Below are positions 7,549 to 17,513 of a stretch of 64,000 bases of DNA, piece after piece. How positions within the stretch are numbered: position 1 is the stretch's first letter; each line of letters begins with the position of its first letter. The position numbers and the translations under genes were made by a program. The notes below the pieces were generated by a model. The model was given only the letters and a program-made list of their open reading frames with translations, did not search any database and had not been told where the DNA came from. The DNA lies in the NCBI RefSeq assembly GCF_005871085.1, contig NZ_VAUP01000028.1, positions 62,001 through 126,000 of the forward strand, given 5' to 3'. This DNA comes from Xanthobacter autotrophicus (GTDB lineage: Bacteria; Pseudomonadota; Alphaproteobacteria; Rhizobiales; Xanthobacteraceae).

Positions 7549-8597
7549 CAGCTTTCCGCCTTATGGGTTATCACCACGAAGCCGCCGCCGTTGCGGGTGC
7601 CCGGATGGGCCGGCAGGTCGGTGACAAAGAGGGTCGCCCCCGGCGTCACCATCGCGGCCACCTGCTTGTTGATTGCGGGGTCCACGGTGATGCGCGCCAG
7701 CGCCTGCTGCGCCTCGCCCGGCGGCTGCTTGCCGCCCTCATAGGAAATGGCGCTCCAGCGCGGAGCCGCGCCGTCGGTGGCCATCAGCACATAGACCACG
7801 TTGCCCAGCGGCGTTGCCGGATCGCGGATGGTGACGGCGCCCTCAACAGTGGTCTGGGCACCGCGCAGCACGGTGATGGTGCTGTCCGCCCGGCTCACCA
7901 CCATGGAGACCGGTTCCGGCGGGGCGGGCGCAATGGGCACCGAGGACCCCGCTGCAGCCGCAACCTGCGCCTGGTCCTCGGGCGGCGCTCCCTGGCCGGT
8001 GGCGGAGACCGCAAGCTGCTGCTCCAGCCCTTCGCTCATGAGCAGGCCGGGATGGAGCACATCCTGTGGCGCCGAATGGGCATCGGCGATGATCACCGGC
8101 GTGCCCACATGGGTCACGCCGAACACCAGCTTGGAAAAGGCCAGCGGCAGGTGAACGCAGCCGTGGGAGGACGGATAGCCCGGCAGCCCGCCCGCATGCA
8201 GCGCCACCCCCGACCAGGTCAGGCGCTCGGTGTAGGGCATGGAGGCGTCGTTGTAGATGGAGGAATGGTGATCCACGTCCTTGCCCAGGATGGTGAAGAC
8301 CCCGGTGGGCGTCTCGTGCCCCTCCTTGCCGGTGGAGACGGTGGCGACGCCGATGCGCACGCCATTGCGATAGACGAAGCAGCGCTGGTCGGTGAGATTG
8401 ACCACGATGGCGACGAACCCCTCCGGCGCCCGCTCGGGATACCACACCCACTGGCCCGGCTTGAGCCCCTCGATGGCGGTGACGTCCGGGTCATTCTCGG
8501 CCCGGGCCGGCATCAGCGCATCGGCGACGAGGGCGCCGGCAAAGGCCGCGCCCAGCCGGAGCACACCGCGTCGGGAGAGGTGAAGGGTGAACGGCAT
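7548..8597 (-). CDS. Tat-exported L,D-transpeptidase (YkuD domain)
   Basis: A 349-residue protein that probably forms 3-3 cross-links in peptidoglycan or anchors proteins to it. It begins with a twin-arginine signal (SRRGVLRLGAAFAGAL, ending PARA). The YkuD domain spans about 60-180, with H134 (LHAGG) and the catalytic SSHGC-VH motif, C147. The C-terminal 150 residues (Ala/Pro linker, then a mixed region) are of unknown role. The start at 8597 is preceded by a G-run about 9 bases upstream; upstream in-frame residues are Arg-rich and unlikely to be translated. Coupled to mepA by a one-base overlap. Confidence 0.88.
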   Translation of the reverse strand: MPFTLHLSRRGVLRLGAAFAGALVADALMPARAENDPDVTAIEGLKPGQWVWYPERAPEGFVAIVVNLTDQRCFVYRNGVRIGVATVSTGKEGHETPTGVFTILGKDVDHHSSIYNDASMPYTERLTWSGVALHAGGLPGYPSSHGCVHLPLAFSKLVFGVTHVGTPVIIADAHSAPQDVLHPGLLMSEGLEQQLAVSATGQGAPPEDQAQVAAAAGSSVPIAPAPPEPVSMVVSRADSTITVLRGAQTTVEGAVTIRDPATPLGNVVYVLMATDGAAPRWSAISYEGGKQPPGEAQQALARITVDPAINKQVAAMVTPGATLFVTDLPAHPGTRNGGGFVVITHKAES

Positions 8598-8698
8598 CTT
8601 AAGGCCCCCCAAGGTGCGAATCGCCTTTCCCCTATGTGTGCCGCGCCGCGCCGGACCTGTCCATGCGCGGCGCACCCTGGCGCGAGGGTCGGCGGCTG

Positions 8699-9412
8699 TC
8701 AGCCGGTCATGGGGATGATGCCGGCCACCTCGATGCCTTCGGGATCGATCCGGCACACAAGGCCGATGGCCTCGACGCCGCGCGCCCGTGCCCGGTCGAA
8801 GGCGCGGCCATAGCCGGGATCAAGGTCGCGGGCGAGGCCGATGGTGCGCGCCGAGGCGATCTGGCTCAGATAGACCATGACGGGGCGGTTGCCCTTGTCC
8901 GCCTCAGCGCCCAGCTCTTCGAGGTGCTTGGCGCCGCGCGCGGTCACGCAATCGGGGAATTCGGCGTAGCCTGGGGTCCGCATGAGGTGAACGTTCTTCA
9001 CCTCGACGAGGCAGAGCGGCCTGGCCTCGTCCTCCAGCTGAATGTCGATGCGGCTTGAAAGCCCGTATTTCACCTCGCGCCGCAGGCGTCCGTAGCCGGC
9101 AAGCGCCGGCACCGCCCCGGCGGCGATGGCCTCGGCCACCAGCAGGTTGGGGTGCATGGTGTTGACCCCCACCAGCTCGGGGCCGGAGCCGAAATCGGCC
9201 TCCACCAGCTCCCAGCTCAGCGGCAGCTTGCGGGCGAGGTTGGTGGCACGCGACAGCCAAACTCGGCTGCCGGGGGCATCCAGCCCCAGCATGGCCCCGG
9301 AATTGGCCACGTGAACGGTGGTCTCGCTGCCGTCGGTCAGCACCACGTCGGCGAGGAAGCGCTTGTAGCGGCGAATGAGGCGGCCCGGAATGAGCGGGGT
9401 GGGAAAGCGCAT
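8699..9412 (-). CDS. sfsA: SfsA family protein (sugar fermentation stimulation protein)
   Basis: A 237-residue SfsA homologue with a characteristic start ([23 protein letters not shown]), [10 protein letters not shown], and the nuclease-like core [20 protein letters not shown] about two thirds along. E. coli SfsA was linked to maltose metabolism; its biochemical role is not settled and the fold suggests a nuclease. The ATG at 9412 overlaps the thioesterase stop by one base (TGATG), so the two are translationally coupled. Confidence 0.9.
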   Translation of the reverse strand: MRFPTPLIPGRLIRRYKRFLADVVLTDGSETTVHVANSGAMLGLDAPGSRVWLSRATNLARKLPLSWELVEADFGSGPELVGVNTMHPNLLVAEAIAAGAVPALAGYGRLRREVKYGLSSRIDIQLEDEARPLCLVEVKNVHLMRTPGYAEFPDCVTARGAKHLEELGAEADKGNRPVMVYLSQIASARTIGLARDLDPGYGRAFDRARARGVEAIGLVCRIDPEGIEVAGIIPMTG

Positions 9413-9888
9413 CAGCCCTCGGAACGCGCATCGCTTTTGCCATGAAGGCAGATGAGGGTCTGGGTGGCGGTAGCACAATGGGTGCGCGCCTCTCCGGCCT
9501 GCACGTAGACATCCACCCGCACGATGGTGAGGGTGCGGCCGGAGCGCGTCACCTCGCCCACCGCGATCAGGCGCTCACCTTTGCCGGGAGCCATGATGTT
9601 GATCTTGTATTCCACCGTGAGCACGGTGGAGTTGGGCGGGAACAGGGTGAAGGCAGCATATCCCCCCGCCGTGTCGGCGATGGCCCCGATGGCGCCGCCA
9701 TGGAAGAAGCCGTGCTGCTGGGTCACGCCCTCATCAAAAGGCAGCACCACTTCCACCCGTCCCGGCACCACCGCGCCGAGCGCGGCGCCGAGGGTCGCCA
9801 TGAAGGGCTGGCGCGCGAAGCTCTCGCGGACCTTGGTCTCGAAGGCGGGATCCGGCGGGGTGAAGGCAGGGGGTGGGCTGGCGGTCAT
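9412..9888 (-). CDS. PaaI-family hotdog thioesterase
   Basis: A 158-residue single hotdog-domain acyl-CoA thioesterase. The PaaI-type signature is clear: [22 protein letters not shown] (helix with the catalytic acidic residue) followed by [19 protein letters not shown]. It would hydrolyse an aryl- or medium-chain acyl-CoA in the cytoplasm; the substrate cannot be told. First gene of the minus-strand run with sfsA, with which it shares a base. No good ribosome site is visible before the ATG. Confidence 0.88.
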   Translation of the reverse strand: MTASPPPAFTPPDPAFETKVRESFARQPFMATLGAALGAVVPGRVEVVLPFDEGVTQQHGFFHGGAIGAIADTAGGYAAFTLFPPNSTVLTVEYKINIMAPGKGERLIAVGEVTRSGRTLTIVRVDVYVQAGEARTHCATATQTLICLHGKSDARSEG

Positions 9889-10089
9889 GGCAGGGTGCGT
9901 CTGGCGGGCAGGGGAACTGGCGGGCTGCGACCTGGAATGTCGCGGGGCTCTGCGACCATAGCCGATCGGCGGGGCCCCGCACTTCCTTTTCCAGTCCGCC
10001 GGCGAGCGTCAGCGCCGCATTGACAGGAGCGCCCGCCACCGCCTCTTCTTTCAGGAGCGGCGCACCGGCCGTGCCGGGACCCTGTTGCC

Positions 10090-10419
10090 ATGGGCTATCT
10101 TTATCTCATCATCGCCATCGTCGCCGAGGTCATCGCCACCTCCGCCCTCAAGGCTACGGAGAGCTTCACCCGGCCCGGTCCTTCGGTGCTGGTGATCGTG
10201 GGCTATGCGGTGGCCTTCTTCTGCCTGTCGCTGACGCTGAAGACCATGCCCGTGGGCATCGCCTATGCCATCTGGTCGGGGGTGGGGATCGTGCTGGTGA
10301 CCGCCATCGCCTGGCTCTGGTATGGCCAGAGGCTCGATCTGCCGGCCCTGATTGGCCTCGGCTTGATCATCGCCGGGGTGATGGTGATCAACCTGCTCTC
10401 GAAGAGCGTCGCCCATTGA
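10090..10419 (+). CDS. Small multidrug resistance (SMR) efflux transporter, EmrE-like
   Basis: A 109-residue protein with four transmembrane helices, the normal SMR architecture. The essential membrane-embedded acid is E13 in [11 protein letters not shown] (E14 in EmrE), followed by the family motifs [15 protein letters not shown] and [12 protein letters not shown]. It exports cationic drugs or guanidinium-type compounds as an antiparallel dimer driven by protons; the AIWSGVG motif is closer to EmrE than to the guanidinium exporter type. Followed immediately by a strong terminator, so a single-gene unit. Confidence 0.9.
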   Translation: MGYLYLIIAIVAEVIATSALKATESFTRPGPSVLVIVGYAVAFFCLSLTLKTMPVGIAYAIWSGVGIVLVTAIAWLWYGQRLDLPALIGLGLIIAGVMVINLLSKSVAH

Positions 10420-10452
10420 AAAAGGCGGCACCCGTGGGGGCGCCGCCTTTTC
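10420..10452 (+). terminator. Intrinsic terminator after the SMR gene
   Basis: Stem AAAAGGCGGC (10420-10429) pairs with GCCGCCTTTT (10442-10451), starting at the stop codon of the SMR gene. The A-run and T-run on the two sides allow function in both directions, including for the convergent GNAT gene ending at 10480. Confidence 0.85.
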
Positions 10453-10479
10453 CGTCCAGTCGGGGCAGACGGGTTCGTA

Positions 10480-11106
10480 TCAGCTCGGTTCCAGCTCGGG
10501 TTCAACCTGGGCGGGTTCCGGCAGCAGCCAGTCGAACAACCGCCCGGTGGCCATGCGCTGGGCCTGCAGCACGGCGCCGGCCATGCCCTGGGCATCCGCC
10601 GCGGCTTCCTGCGCCAGGGAAAGCGCGGTGGGGAAGGGGGCGGTGAGTTCGGCGACCACTTCGTCGGTGTCGAAGCTCAATTCTGCGTCGAACTTGCGCG
10701 CGATCTGCTGCATCCGCCGGTTGTGAGCGAGGCAGTTCATGCACAAGGTGCGGATCCCGCGGTTGCGGGCGCTCAAAATCACGCGCTCCAGCAGTTGGCT
10801 GCCGAGGCCGTGGTTCTGGAATTCCTTCTCCACGCTGAAGGCGGCTTCCGCCTCTCCGGGCAAAACATCGCCCATGGGATATAGCTCGGCTGCTGCGCGC
10901 AGTTCTCCGTCCACAAAGCAGCCATGCACGATCGCACCCGTGCGGAACACCCGCGACGCGTAGCGCTCGACGAATTCGGCAGACACCGCAGAGCCGAACC
11001 TGGACCGGCGGCTCTCGGTATCGAGCCTGAGGAGATGGTCCCGGAAAACTCCGGCCTCTCCGGTCCACAGCTTGCGGATGATCCCCGGTGTGACCTCAAC
11101 GGTCAT
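10480..11106 (-). CDS. GNAT-family N-acetyltransferase
   Basis: A 208-residue protein whose first 150 residues form a GNAT domain; the acetyl-CoA loop is EFQNHGLGSQLLERVI and is followed by LCMNCLAHNRRMQQIARKF, as in many GNAT enzymes. The C-terminal 50 residues are Ala/Gln/Glu-rich and unlike the family. The start at 11106 has GGAGACCACA upstream; in-frame residues further upstream lack GNAT similarity. Substrate unknown. The upstream region carries two inverted repeats, so the gene may be specifically regulated. Confidence 0.82.
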   Translation of the reverse strand: MTVEVTPGIIRKLWTGEAGVFRDHLLRLDTESRRSRFGSAVSAEFVERYASRVFRTGAIVHGCFVDGELRAAAELYPMGDVLPGEAEAAFSVEKEFQNHGLGSQLLERVILSARNRGIRTLCMNCLAHNRRMQQIARKFDAELSFDTDEVVAELTAPFPTALSLAQEAAADAQGMAGAVLQAQRMATGRLFDWLLPEPAQVEPELEPS

Positions 11107-11196
11107 TGTGGTCTCCAGACTTGGCGTCTTGGAAAGCCCCCCGGTTCCTCCGCAACGCAATTTAGGTGCGCTGCAGCAAAGGTCAATGGGGTTGAC

Positions 11197-11214
11197 CTTG
11201 ACCATTAGGTTAAG
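11197..11214. promoter_or_regulatory. Imperfect dyad upstream of the GNAT gene
   Basis: CTTGACCATTAGGTTAAG is a 7-4-7 inverted repeat with one mismatch, about 91 bases before the GNAT start. Its form resembles operators of MerR-type activators, but no such regulator is encoded nearby. Function is inferred only. Confidence 0.35.
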
Positions 11215-11236
11215 CTGCTGCCTGAAAGGCGGTATC

Positions 11237-11256
11237 TATCATATAAGTATATGATA
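11237..11256. promoter_or_regulatory. Perfect AT-rich palindrome upstream of the GNAT gene
   Basis: TATCATATAAGTATATGATA has two perfect 9-base arms around AG. It lies in an island of AT-rich DNA (about 11233-11275) within otherwise GC-rich sequence, 130-150 bases upstream of the GNAT gene and downstream of the glycerate kinase gene. It could be an operator for a dimeric repressor or part of a promoter. Confidence 0.45.
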
Positions 11257-11354
11257 TTGCTATGAAAATAGAGGCCATGCGCGCAGCGCAGCGCGGCTGC
11301 GCCGCAGGGACAGGCCTTCGCCACAGCCCTGCCGCAATAAAACTGGGGCAGTGT

Positions 11355-12611
11355 TTATCGCACGAGGATCGCCCTGAAATCATTGACGTTCGTCAAGGTC
11401 GGCCCGGTGATCACCAGCCGGTCGAGGGCGGAGAAGAAGCTATAGCCGTCATTGTTGGCGAGGAAGTCGGCGGGCTTCAGCCCGCGCGCAGCGGCCTCTT
11501 CCAGGATGGCGGCATCGAACCAGGCGCCGGCATTGTCCTCGGTGCCGTCCACCCCGTCCGTATCGCAGGAGACGGCGGAGATGCCGGCCCGTCCCTTCAG
11601 CGCGACGGCGAGGGCGAGCAGGAATTCCACGCTGCGTCCGCCCCGGCCCTTGCCGCGCACGGTCACGGTGGTCTCGCCGCCGGACAGCAGCACGCAGGGG
11701 GCCGCCGCCGGCAGCCCGTGCGAGGCCGCGCAATTGGCGATGCCGGCGAAGACGATGGCGGCTTCCCGCGCCTCGCCCTCGATGGCGTCGCCGAGGATGA
11801 GGGGGGTGATGCCCAGTTCGCGCGCCTTCGCTTCCGCCGCCTTCAGCGCCATCAGCGGGGTGGCGATCATGTGCACTTCCTGTCCGGGGATGGCATCGCC
11901 GGGGACGGTGTTGGCGCGGATGACCTGCTCCAGCTTGTCCGTCACCTCGATGCCCCATTGGCGCATCAGGCCCAGCACCTGCTGGGGGTCGGAGGCCTCG
12001 GGAATGGTGGGGCCGGAGCCGATGGTGCCGGGGTCATCGCCCGGCACGTCGGAGATGAGGTAGGTCACCGCCCGCGCCGGGGCGATGGCGGCGGCAAGGC
12101 GGCCGCCCTTGATGGCGGAGAGGGACTTGCGCACCTGGTTCATCACGCCGATGGGCGCGCCGGATTTCAGGAGCGCGCTGTTCAGCGCCTGCTTGTCGGC
12201 CAAGGTCAGCCCCTCCGCCGGCATGGTGAGGAGCGAGGAGGCGCCCCCTGACATGAGGCAGACCACGAGATCGTCCGGCCCCGCGCCCTTCGCCAGCTCC
12301 AGGATGCGGCGTGCGGCGTCGAGCCCGGCCTGGTCCGGCACCGGGTGGGAGGCTTCCACGATCTCGATATGGCGCGTCTCGCAGCCATGGCCGTAGCGGG
12401 TGACGATGAGCCCCTCGCACGGGCGGCCCCATTCCTCCTCGAAGGCGCGGGCCATGCGGGCCGAGGCCTTGCCGGCGCCGATAACGATGGTGCGGCCCTT
12501 CGGCGGGGCGGGCAGGCGATCCTTGAACTTGCCGTCCGGCAGCGCCGCCGCGAGTCCCGCATCGAACAAGGCGAGGAGGATGTCCCGGTCGGACTGGGTC
12601 GCAGAGGTCAT
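11355..12611 (-). CDS. Glycerate 2-kinase (GckA/TtuD/MOFRL family)
   Basis: A 418-residue kinase converting D-glycerate to 2-phosphoglycerate. Visible features are the N-terminal nucleotide-binding region (TIVIGAGKASARMARAFE, LVVCLMSGGASSLL), the central SAIKGGRLAAAIAPA motif and the C-terminal MOFRL domain (LSGGETTVTVRGKGRGGRSVEFLLALA, then DTDGVDGTEDNAGA). TtuD was once named hydroxypyruvate reductase, but the family is now regarded as kinases. The start at 12611 is preceded by GGGAGAACGCC. It stands alone and would feed glycolate or serine-derived glycerate into central metabolism. Confidence 0.9.
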   Translation of the reverse strand: MTSATQSDRDILLALFDAGLAAALPDGKFKDRLPAPPKGRTIVIGAGKASARMARAFEEEWGRPCEGLIVTRYGHGCETRHIEIVEASHPVPDQAGLDAARRILELAKGAGPDDLVVCLMSGGASSLLTMPAEGLTLADKQALNSALLKSGAPIGVMNQVRKSLSAIKGGRLAAAIAPARAVTYLISDVPGDDPGTIGSGPTIPEASDPQQVLGLMRQWGIEVTDKLEQVIRANTVPGDAIPGQEVHMIATPLMALKAAEAKARELGITPLILGDAIEGEAREAAIVFAGIANCAASHGLPAAAPCVLLSGGETTVTVRGKGRGGRSVEFLLALAVALKGRAGISAVSCDTDGVDGTEDNAGAWFDAAILEEAAARGLKPADFLANNDGYSFFSALDRLVITGPTLTNVNDFRAILVR

Positions 12612-12798
12612 GGCGTTCTCCCGCAGCCCGCCTTCGAACGGCGGGTACTTCATTCGTTTCAGGCTCGGCTTTAGCGGCGCCATCCCGGGCGATCAATGGC
12701 GGGAAAGCGAAAGGCAGCTTTAATCCGGAAGGCAAGGTTCGCCGCGGGAAGCACACCGTGCGGCACACCCGCTCGCATCGCGCCACCCGAGGTCCTAT

Positions 12799-13722
12799 AT
12801 GGCGACCATGAGTGATGCCACGCGCGATGCGCCCCCTCTCGTCTTCGACCGGCCCCTGCTGCGCCGCCGCCTGGAGCGGGCGGCCCGCCTCGGTCCCGAG
12901 CCCTTCCTGCTGGAGCGGGCGGCGGAGGACATGGCGGACCGGCTCGCTGCGGTGAAGCGGCAGTTCGAGACGGCGGTGGATCTCGGCACCCCTACCGATG
13001 CGCTGGCCCACGCGCTCGACGGTCACGCGGCGGTGGGGCGCCTGTTCCGCGCCGCGCCGCTGGCGACGGGCCTCGTAGCGCCCGGCGTAGTGGCGGATGA
13101 GGAGGCCTTGCCGTTCGCCGCCGGATCGCTTGATCTCGTAGTGTCCGTCTTGTCGCTGCAGAGCGTGAATGACCTGCCGGGAGTTCTTGCCCAGGTGCGC
13201 CGGACGCTGAAGCCGGACGGGCTCTTCATGGCGGCGCTCTTTGGCGGCGGCAGCCTTTCCGAACTGCGACAGGCCTTCGCCATCGCCGAAAGCGAGACCA
13301 CCGGCGGCCTGTCCCCCCGGGTCGCGCCATTTGCGGATGTGCGCGACCTCGGCGCCCTGCTCCAGCGTGCGGGCTTTGCCCTGCCGGTGACCGACGTGGA
13401 CCGCGTTGTGGTGCGCTACGGCTCGCCCTTTTCCCTGTTTTCGGACCTGCGCCGCATGGGCGCGGCGAACGCGCTGCTGGAGCGTCGCCGGGTGCCCCTG
13501 CGTCGTGCCACCCTGCTGCGGGCGGCGGAAATCTATGGGGAGCGATTCGCCGATCCCGACGGGCGTGTGCGGGCGACCTTCGAAATCGTGTTCCTGTCCG
13601 GCTGGGCGCCCCACGAGAGCCAGCAGAAGCCGCTGCGTCCCGGCTCCGCCAAGATGCGCCTCGCCGACGCCCTCGGCGCGCGCGAAGTGCCGCTGCCGCC
13701 GGTGGGCACGGACGAGGGCTGA
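12799..13722 (+). CDS. SAM-dependent methyltransferase-like protein (NDUFAF5/BioC-like)
   Basis: A 307-residue class I methyltransferase fold: FDRPLLRRRLERAARLG start, central ADEEALPFAAGSLDLVVSVLSLQSVNDLPGVLAQVRRTLKPDGLFMAALFGGGSL region (described here by its key acidic and LQSVND residues), and an arginine-rich middle. The pattern matches the alphaproteobacterial relatives of mitochondrial NDUFAF5, which hydroxylates an arginine of complex I. The canonical glycine-rich SAM loop is degenerate. GAGGTCCTAT precedes the ATG at 12799; an ATG at 12808 is an alternative. Complex I assembly is inferred. Confidence 0.75.
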   Translation: MATMSDATRDAPPLVFDRPLLRRRLERAARLGPEPFLLERAAEDMADRLAAVKRQFETAVDLGTPTDALAHALDGHAAVGRLFRAAPLATGLVAPGVVADEEALPFAAGSLDLVVSVLSLQSVNDLPGVLAQVRRTLKPDGLFMAALFGGGSLSELRQAFAIAESETTGGLSPRVAPFADVRDLGALLQRAGFALPVTDVDRVVVRYGSPFSLFSDLRRMGAANALLERRRVPLRRATLLRAAEIYGERFADPDGRVRATFEIVFLSGWAPHESQQKPLRPGSAKMRLADALGAREVPLPPVGTDEG

Positions 13723-13785
13723 GCAGAGCGTATTCAGACGGTAGAACTGCGGGCCGCCGGGGCGGCTCAAGCGAGGGGGGAGCGG

Positions 13786-14244
13786 ATGAGCGGACAGGCG
13801 GGCCAAGGCGGGGGGCGGGAAGAGCCGGTTCTGATCGACGGCTTTACCCATGTGCTGCCCATCACCACGCGCTGGGCGGACGTGGATGTCTACGGCCACG
13901 TGAACAACGTGGTCTATTATTCCTACTTCGACACGGTGGTGAACGAGCAACTGGTCTCCGCCGGCCTGCTGGACCCGCAGACCAGCCCCATCATCGGCCT
14001 GGTGGTGGAGACGCGCTGCACCTATTTCCGCAGCCTCACCTATCCAGCCCCGGTCCGGGCCGGCATGCGGGTGGCGAAGCTAGGCTCCTCGTCGGTGCGC
14101 TACGAGATTGCCCTGTTTCAGGGCGAGGACCCGCGCGCGGCGGCGCAGGGCCATTTCGTCCACGTCTATGTGGACCGCGCCACCCAGAAGCCGGTGCCGA
14201 TCCCTGATCCGGTCCGGGCGCTGCTCCAGACACTGGTGGTGTGA
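13786..14244 (+). CDS. Acyl-CoA thioesterase, hotdog fold (4-hydroxybenzoyl-CoA thioesterase/YbgC-like)
   Basis: A 152-residue hotdog protein. The motif TRWADVDVYGHVNNVVYYSYF contains the usual catalytic Asp and the G-H-x-N-N signature of FcbC/YbgC-type enzymes. It would release CoA from short-chain or aromatic acyl thioesters in the cytosol; the substrate is unknown. A strong ribosome site (GAGGGGGG) sits upstream of the ATG. It follows the methyltransferase by 63 bases on the same strand and ends before a GC-rich palindrome. Confidence 0.88.
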   Translation: MSGQAGQGGGREEPVLIDGFTHVLPITTRWADVDVYGHVNNVVYYSYFDTVVNEQLVSAGLLDPQTSPIIGLVVETRCTYFRSLTYPAPVRAGMRVAKLGSSSVRYEIALFQGEDPRAAAQGHFVHVYVDRATQKPVPIPDPVRALLQTLVV

Positions 14245-14271
14245 GGGCGCGCGACGACCCCCGAAAACGCA

Positions 14272-14296
14272 CATGCCCCGGACAAGCCGGGGCATG
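14272..14296. terminator. GC-rich palindrome between convergent genes
   Basis: CATGCCCCGG (14272-14281) pairs perfectly with CCGGGGCATG (14287-14296) around ACAAG. It lies between the thioesterase and phaB stops, suiting a bidirectional terminator, though no T-run follows. The core CCGG-x5-CCGG recurs at 62291 and 62365. Confidence 0.45.
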
Positions 14297-14329
14297 GCGC
14301 TGTTGCTGTGATTCGAACCGGCGTCGGGC

Positions 14330-15052
14330 TCAGGTGATGTACTGGGCGCCGTTCACCGTCATGGTCGAGCCGGTGATGAAGCCGGCATCGTCGGAGGCGA
14401 GGAACACCACGGCGCGGGCGATGTCCTCCGGCTCGCCGAGACGGCCCACCGGGATGGTCGCCACGATCTTGGCCAGCGCCTCGGCTGGCACGGCGCGCAC
14501 CATCTCGGTGCCGATATAGCCGGGGGCGATCGCGTTCACGGTGATGCCGGCGCGGGCGCTCTCCTGGGCGAGCGCCTTGACGAAGCCGATTTCGCCGGCC
14601 TTGGCGGCGGAATAGTTAGTCTGGCCGAACTGGCCCTTCTGCCCGTTGATGGACGAAATGCAGATGATACGGCCGAACTTGCGCTCGCGCATGCCCTCGA
14701 TGACCGGGCGGGTCATGTTGAAGGCGGAGTTGAGGTTGGTGTTGATCACCGCGCTCCACTGCTCCAGCGACATCTTGTGGAACTGGCCGTCGCGGGTGAT
14801 GCCGGCATTGTTCACCAGCACTTCGACCGGACCGACCTCGGCCTCGACCTTGGCGATGCCTGCCTTGCAGGATTCGAAATCGGACACGTCCCACTTGAAA
14901 GCCGGAATGCCGGTCTTCTCGGTGAACGCCTTGGCTGCCTCGTCGTTACCGGCAAAGTTCGCAGCGACCTTGTAGCCGGCGGCTTTCAGCGCCACCGAGA
15001 TCGCCTCGCCGATTCCACGCGTGCCGCCCGTGACCAACGCGACGCGTCCCAT
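14330..15052 (-). CDS. phaB: Acetoacetyl-CoA reductase (NADPH) PhaB
   Basis: Short-chain dehydrogenase of 240 residues that reduces acetoacetyl-CoA to (R)-3-hydroxybutyryl-CoA, the second step of polyhydroxybutyrate synthesis. It has the cofactor loop TGGTRGIGEAI at 8-18, NNAGITRDGQFHKM, and the catalytic Ser (ISSINGQKGQ) and Tyr-Lys (YSAAKAG). QFHKM and SINGQKGQFGQTN are characteristic of PhaB rather than FabG. GGAGGGAACC precedes the ATG. It lies 237 bases downstream of phaA on the same strand. Confidence 0.95.
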   Translation of the reverse strand: MGRVALVTGGTRGIGEAISVALKAAGYKVAANFAGNDEAAKAFTEKTGIPAFKWDVSDFESCKAGIAKVEAEVGPVEVLVNNAGITRDGQFHKMSLEQWSAVINTNLNSAFNMTRPVIEGMRERKFGRIICISSINGQKGQFGQTNYSAAKAGEIGFVKALAQESARAGITVNAIAPGYIGTEMVRAVPAEALAKIVATIPVGRLGEPEDIARAVVFLASDDAGFITGSTMTVNGAQYIT

Positions 15053-15289
15053 GGTTCCCTCCTCACTCTATTGGCTCGACCTGACGACACTTCACCCGTG
15101 ATCCGAAGCGGGTCGAGCCACGCTCCGGCGGTTTAGCAAGTCTGTATTTCCGTCGGGAAACAGTGGGCCGCGATGGAAGGTCGCGGCCCGGTTGTGCGCG
15201 CTCCGGTTGCGGAACCCATGCCGTCCGGCGAGCCGGACGGCGGGTTATTTCCGCTGCGCCGCAGGGCAGGTCAGTCCCGCGCGAGGCTC

Positions 15290-16586
<1,297 letters not shown>

Positions 16587-16766
16587 TGACCCACCTCATT
16601 GCAAGGGAAGGCCCCCCACGCAAATTGAACCTTCGTCTGGGCGACGGCCCGATGACACTGGCGCGCATTGCGAAATGGCCGGTGCGCGGCGCACACAAAG
16701 TGGTAGCTCTGCTCTAGGAAACACCTTAACCTGCCGCGGACCCCAAGGAAAACGGATGACCGGACA

Positions 16767-17408
16767 ATGGCAAAGTCGCAAGAGCCAGTCACCATCAAGA
16801 AATACGCCAATCGCCGTCTCTACAACACGGGGACGAGCACCTACGTGACCCTCGAAGACCTCGCCAATATGGTGAAGGAAGGTGAGGATTTTGTAGTGTA
16901 CGACGCCAAGAATGGCGACGACATTACCCACTCGGTGCTGACGCAAATTATATTCGAGCAGGAAAACAAGGGCCAGAATCTTCTGCCCATCGCGTTTCTG
17001 CGCCAGATTATCCGCTTTTACGGCGACAGCATGCAGATGCTGGTGCCGCGTTACCTGGAAGCGTCCATCGACAGCTTCACCAAAGATCAGGGAAAGTTTC
17101 GTGAGCACGTCGCCAAGACGATGACCGGAACCAGCTTCATCGGGCTCGATGATCATGTGCGCCGAAATATGGAAATGTTCGAGCGCGCTTTCCACATCTT
17201 CCTTCCCTTTCCCAAGGGGGAGGAGCCTGCCGGAACGACTTCGCCGACCCCGGCCCAGACGACGCCTGCCCCTGCGGTCCCCGCCGTCGAGCGGAGCGAC
17301 GATCTCGACGCGCTCAAGCGCCAGATGGCGGACATGCAGGCCAAGCTTGAACAGCTGGTGCCCAAGAGCGAACCGAAAAGCGATCCCAAGCCGGAAGGCG
17401 AAAGCTGA
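16767..17408 (+). CDS. phaR: Polyhydroxyalkanoate synthesis repressor PhaR
   Basis: DNA- and PHB-binding repressor of 213 residues that controls phasin and PHB genes. The N-terminal PHB/PHA accumulation regulator domain is unmistakable (IKKYANRRLYNTGTSTYVTLEDLANMV, key residues KKYANRRLYN), followed by the second domain (SVLTQIIFEQE...LPIAFLRQIIRFYGDSMQ) and a Pro/Ala/Lys-rich C-terminal tail. Free PHB granules titrate it from DNA. Divergent from phaA across a 298-base interval, so self-regulation together with phaAB is likely. Confidence 0.95.
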   Translation: MAKSQEPVTIKKYANRRLYNTGTSTYVTLEDLANMVKEGEDFVVYDAKNGDDITHSVLTQIIFEQENKGQNLLPIAFLRQIIRFYGDSMQMLVPRYLEASIDSFTKDQGKFREHVAKTMTGTSFIGLDDHVRRNMEMFERAFHIFLPFPKGEEPAGTTSPTPAQTTPAPAVPAVERSDDLDALKRQMADMQAKLEQLVPKSEPKSDPKPEGES

Positions 17409-17453
17409 TCCTCGGGCCGGCCGCCGCGCCGGCCCAGGGTAAGTCTGCCAGGA

Positions 17454-17513
17454 CCAAGGCCCATTCCGCGGGTTCTCATTCGCGGGATGGGCCTTGGCTT
17501 GTTGTTTTTTTTA
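17454..17513 (+). terminator. Strong intrinsic terminator of phaR
   Basis: CCAAGGCCCAT (from 17454) pairs with ATGGGCCTTGG (to 17497), with an inner CCGCG/CGCGG extension, and is followed by a T-rich tract ending in eight T residues. It is 46 bases beyond the phaR stop. Confidence 0.92.

Noticed and set aside
9890-10090. Possible small gene between the PaaI thioesterase and the SMR transporter.
   Set aside because: Frames here overlap flanking genes, lack ribosome sites and show no protein-like motif; the gap is a divergent promoter region.
14300-14330. A GGTTCGAATC-type sequence on the minus strand resembling a tRNA T-arm.
   Set aside because: The five-base T stem does not pair, and no acceptor, D or anticodon arm can be drawn around it.
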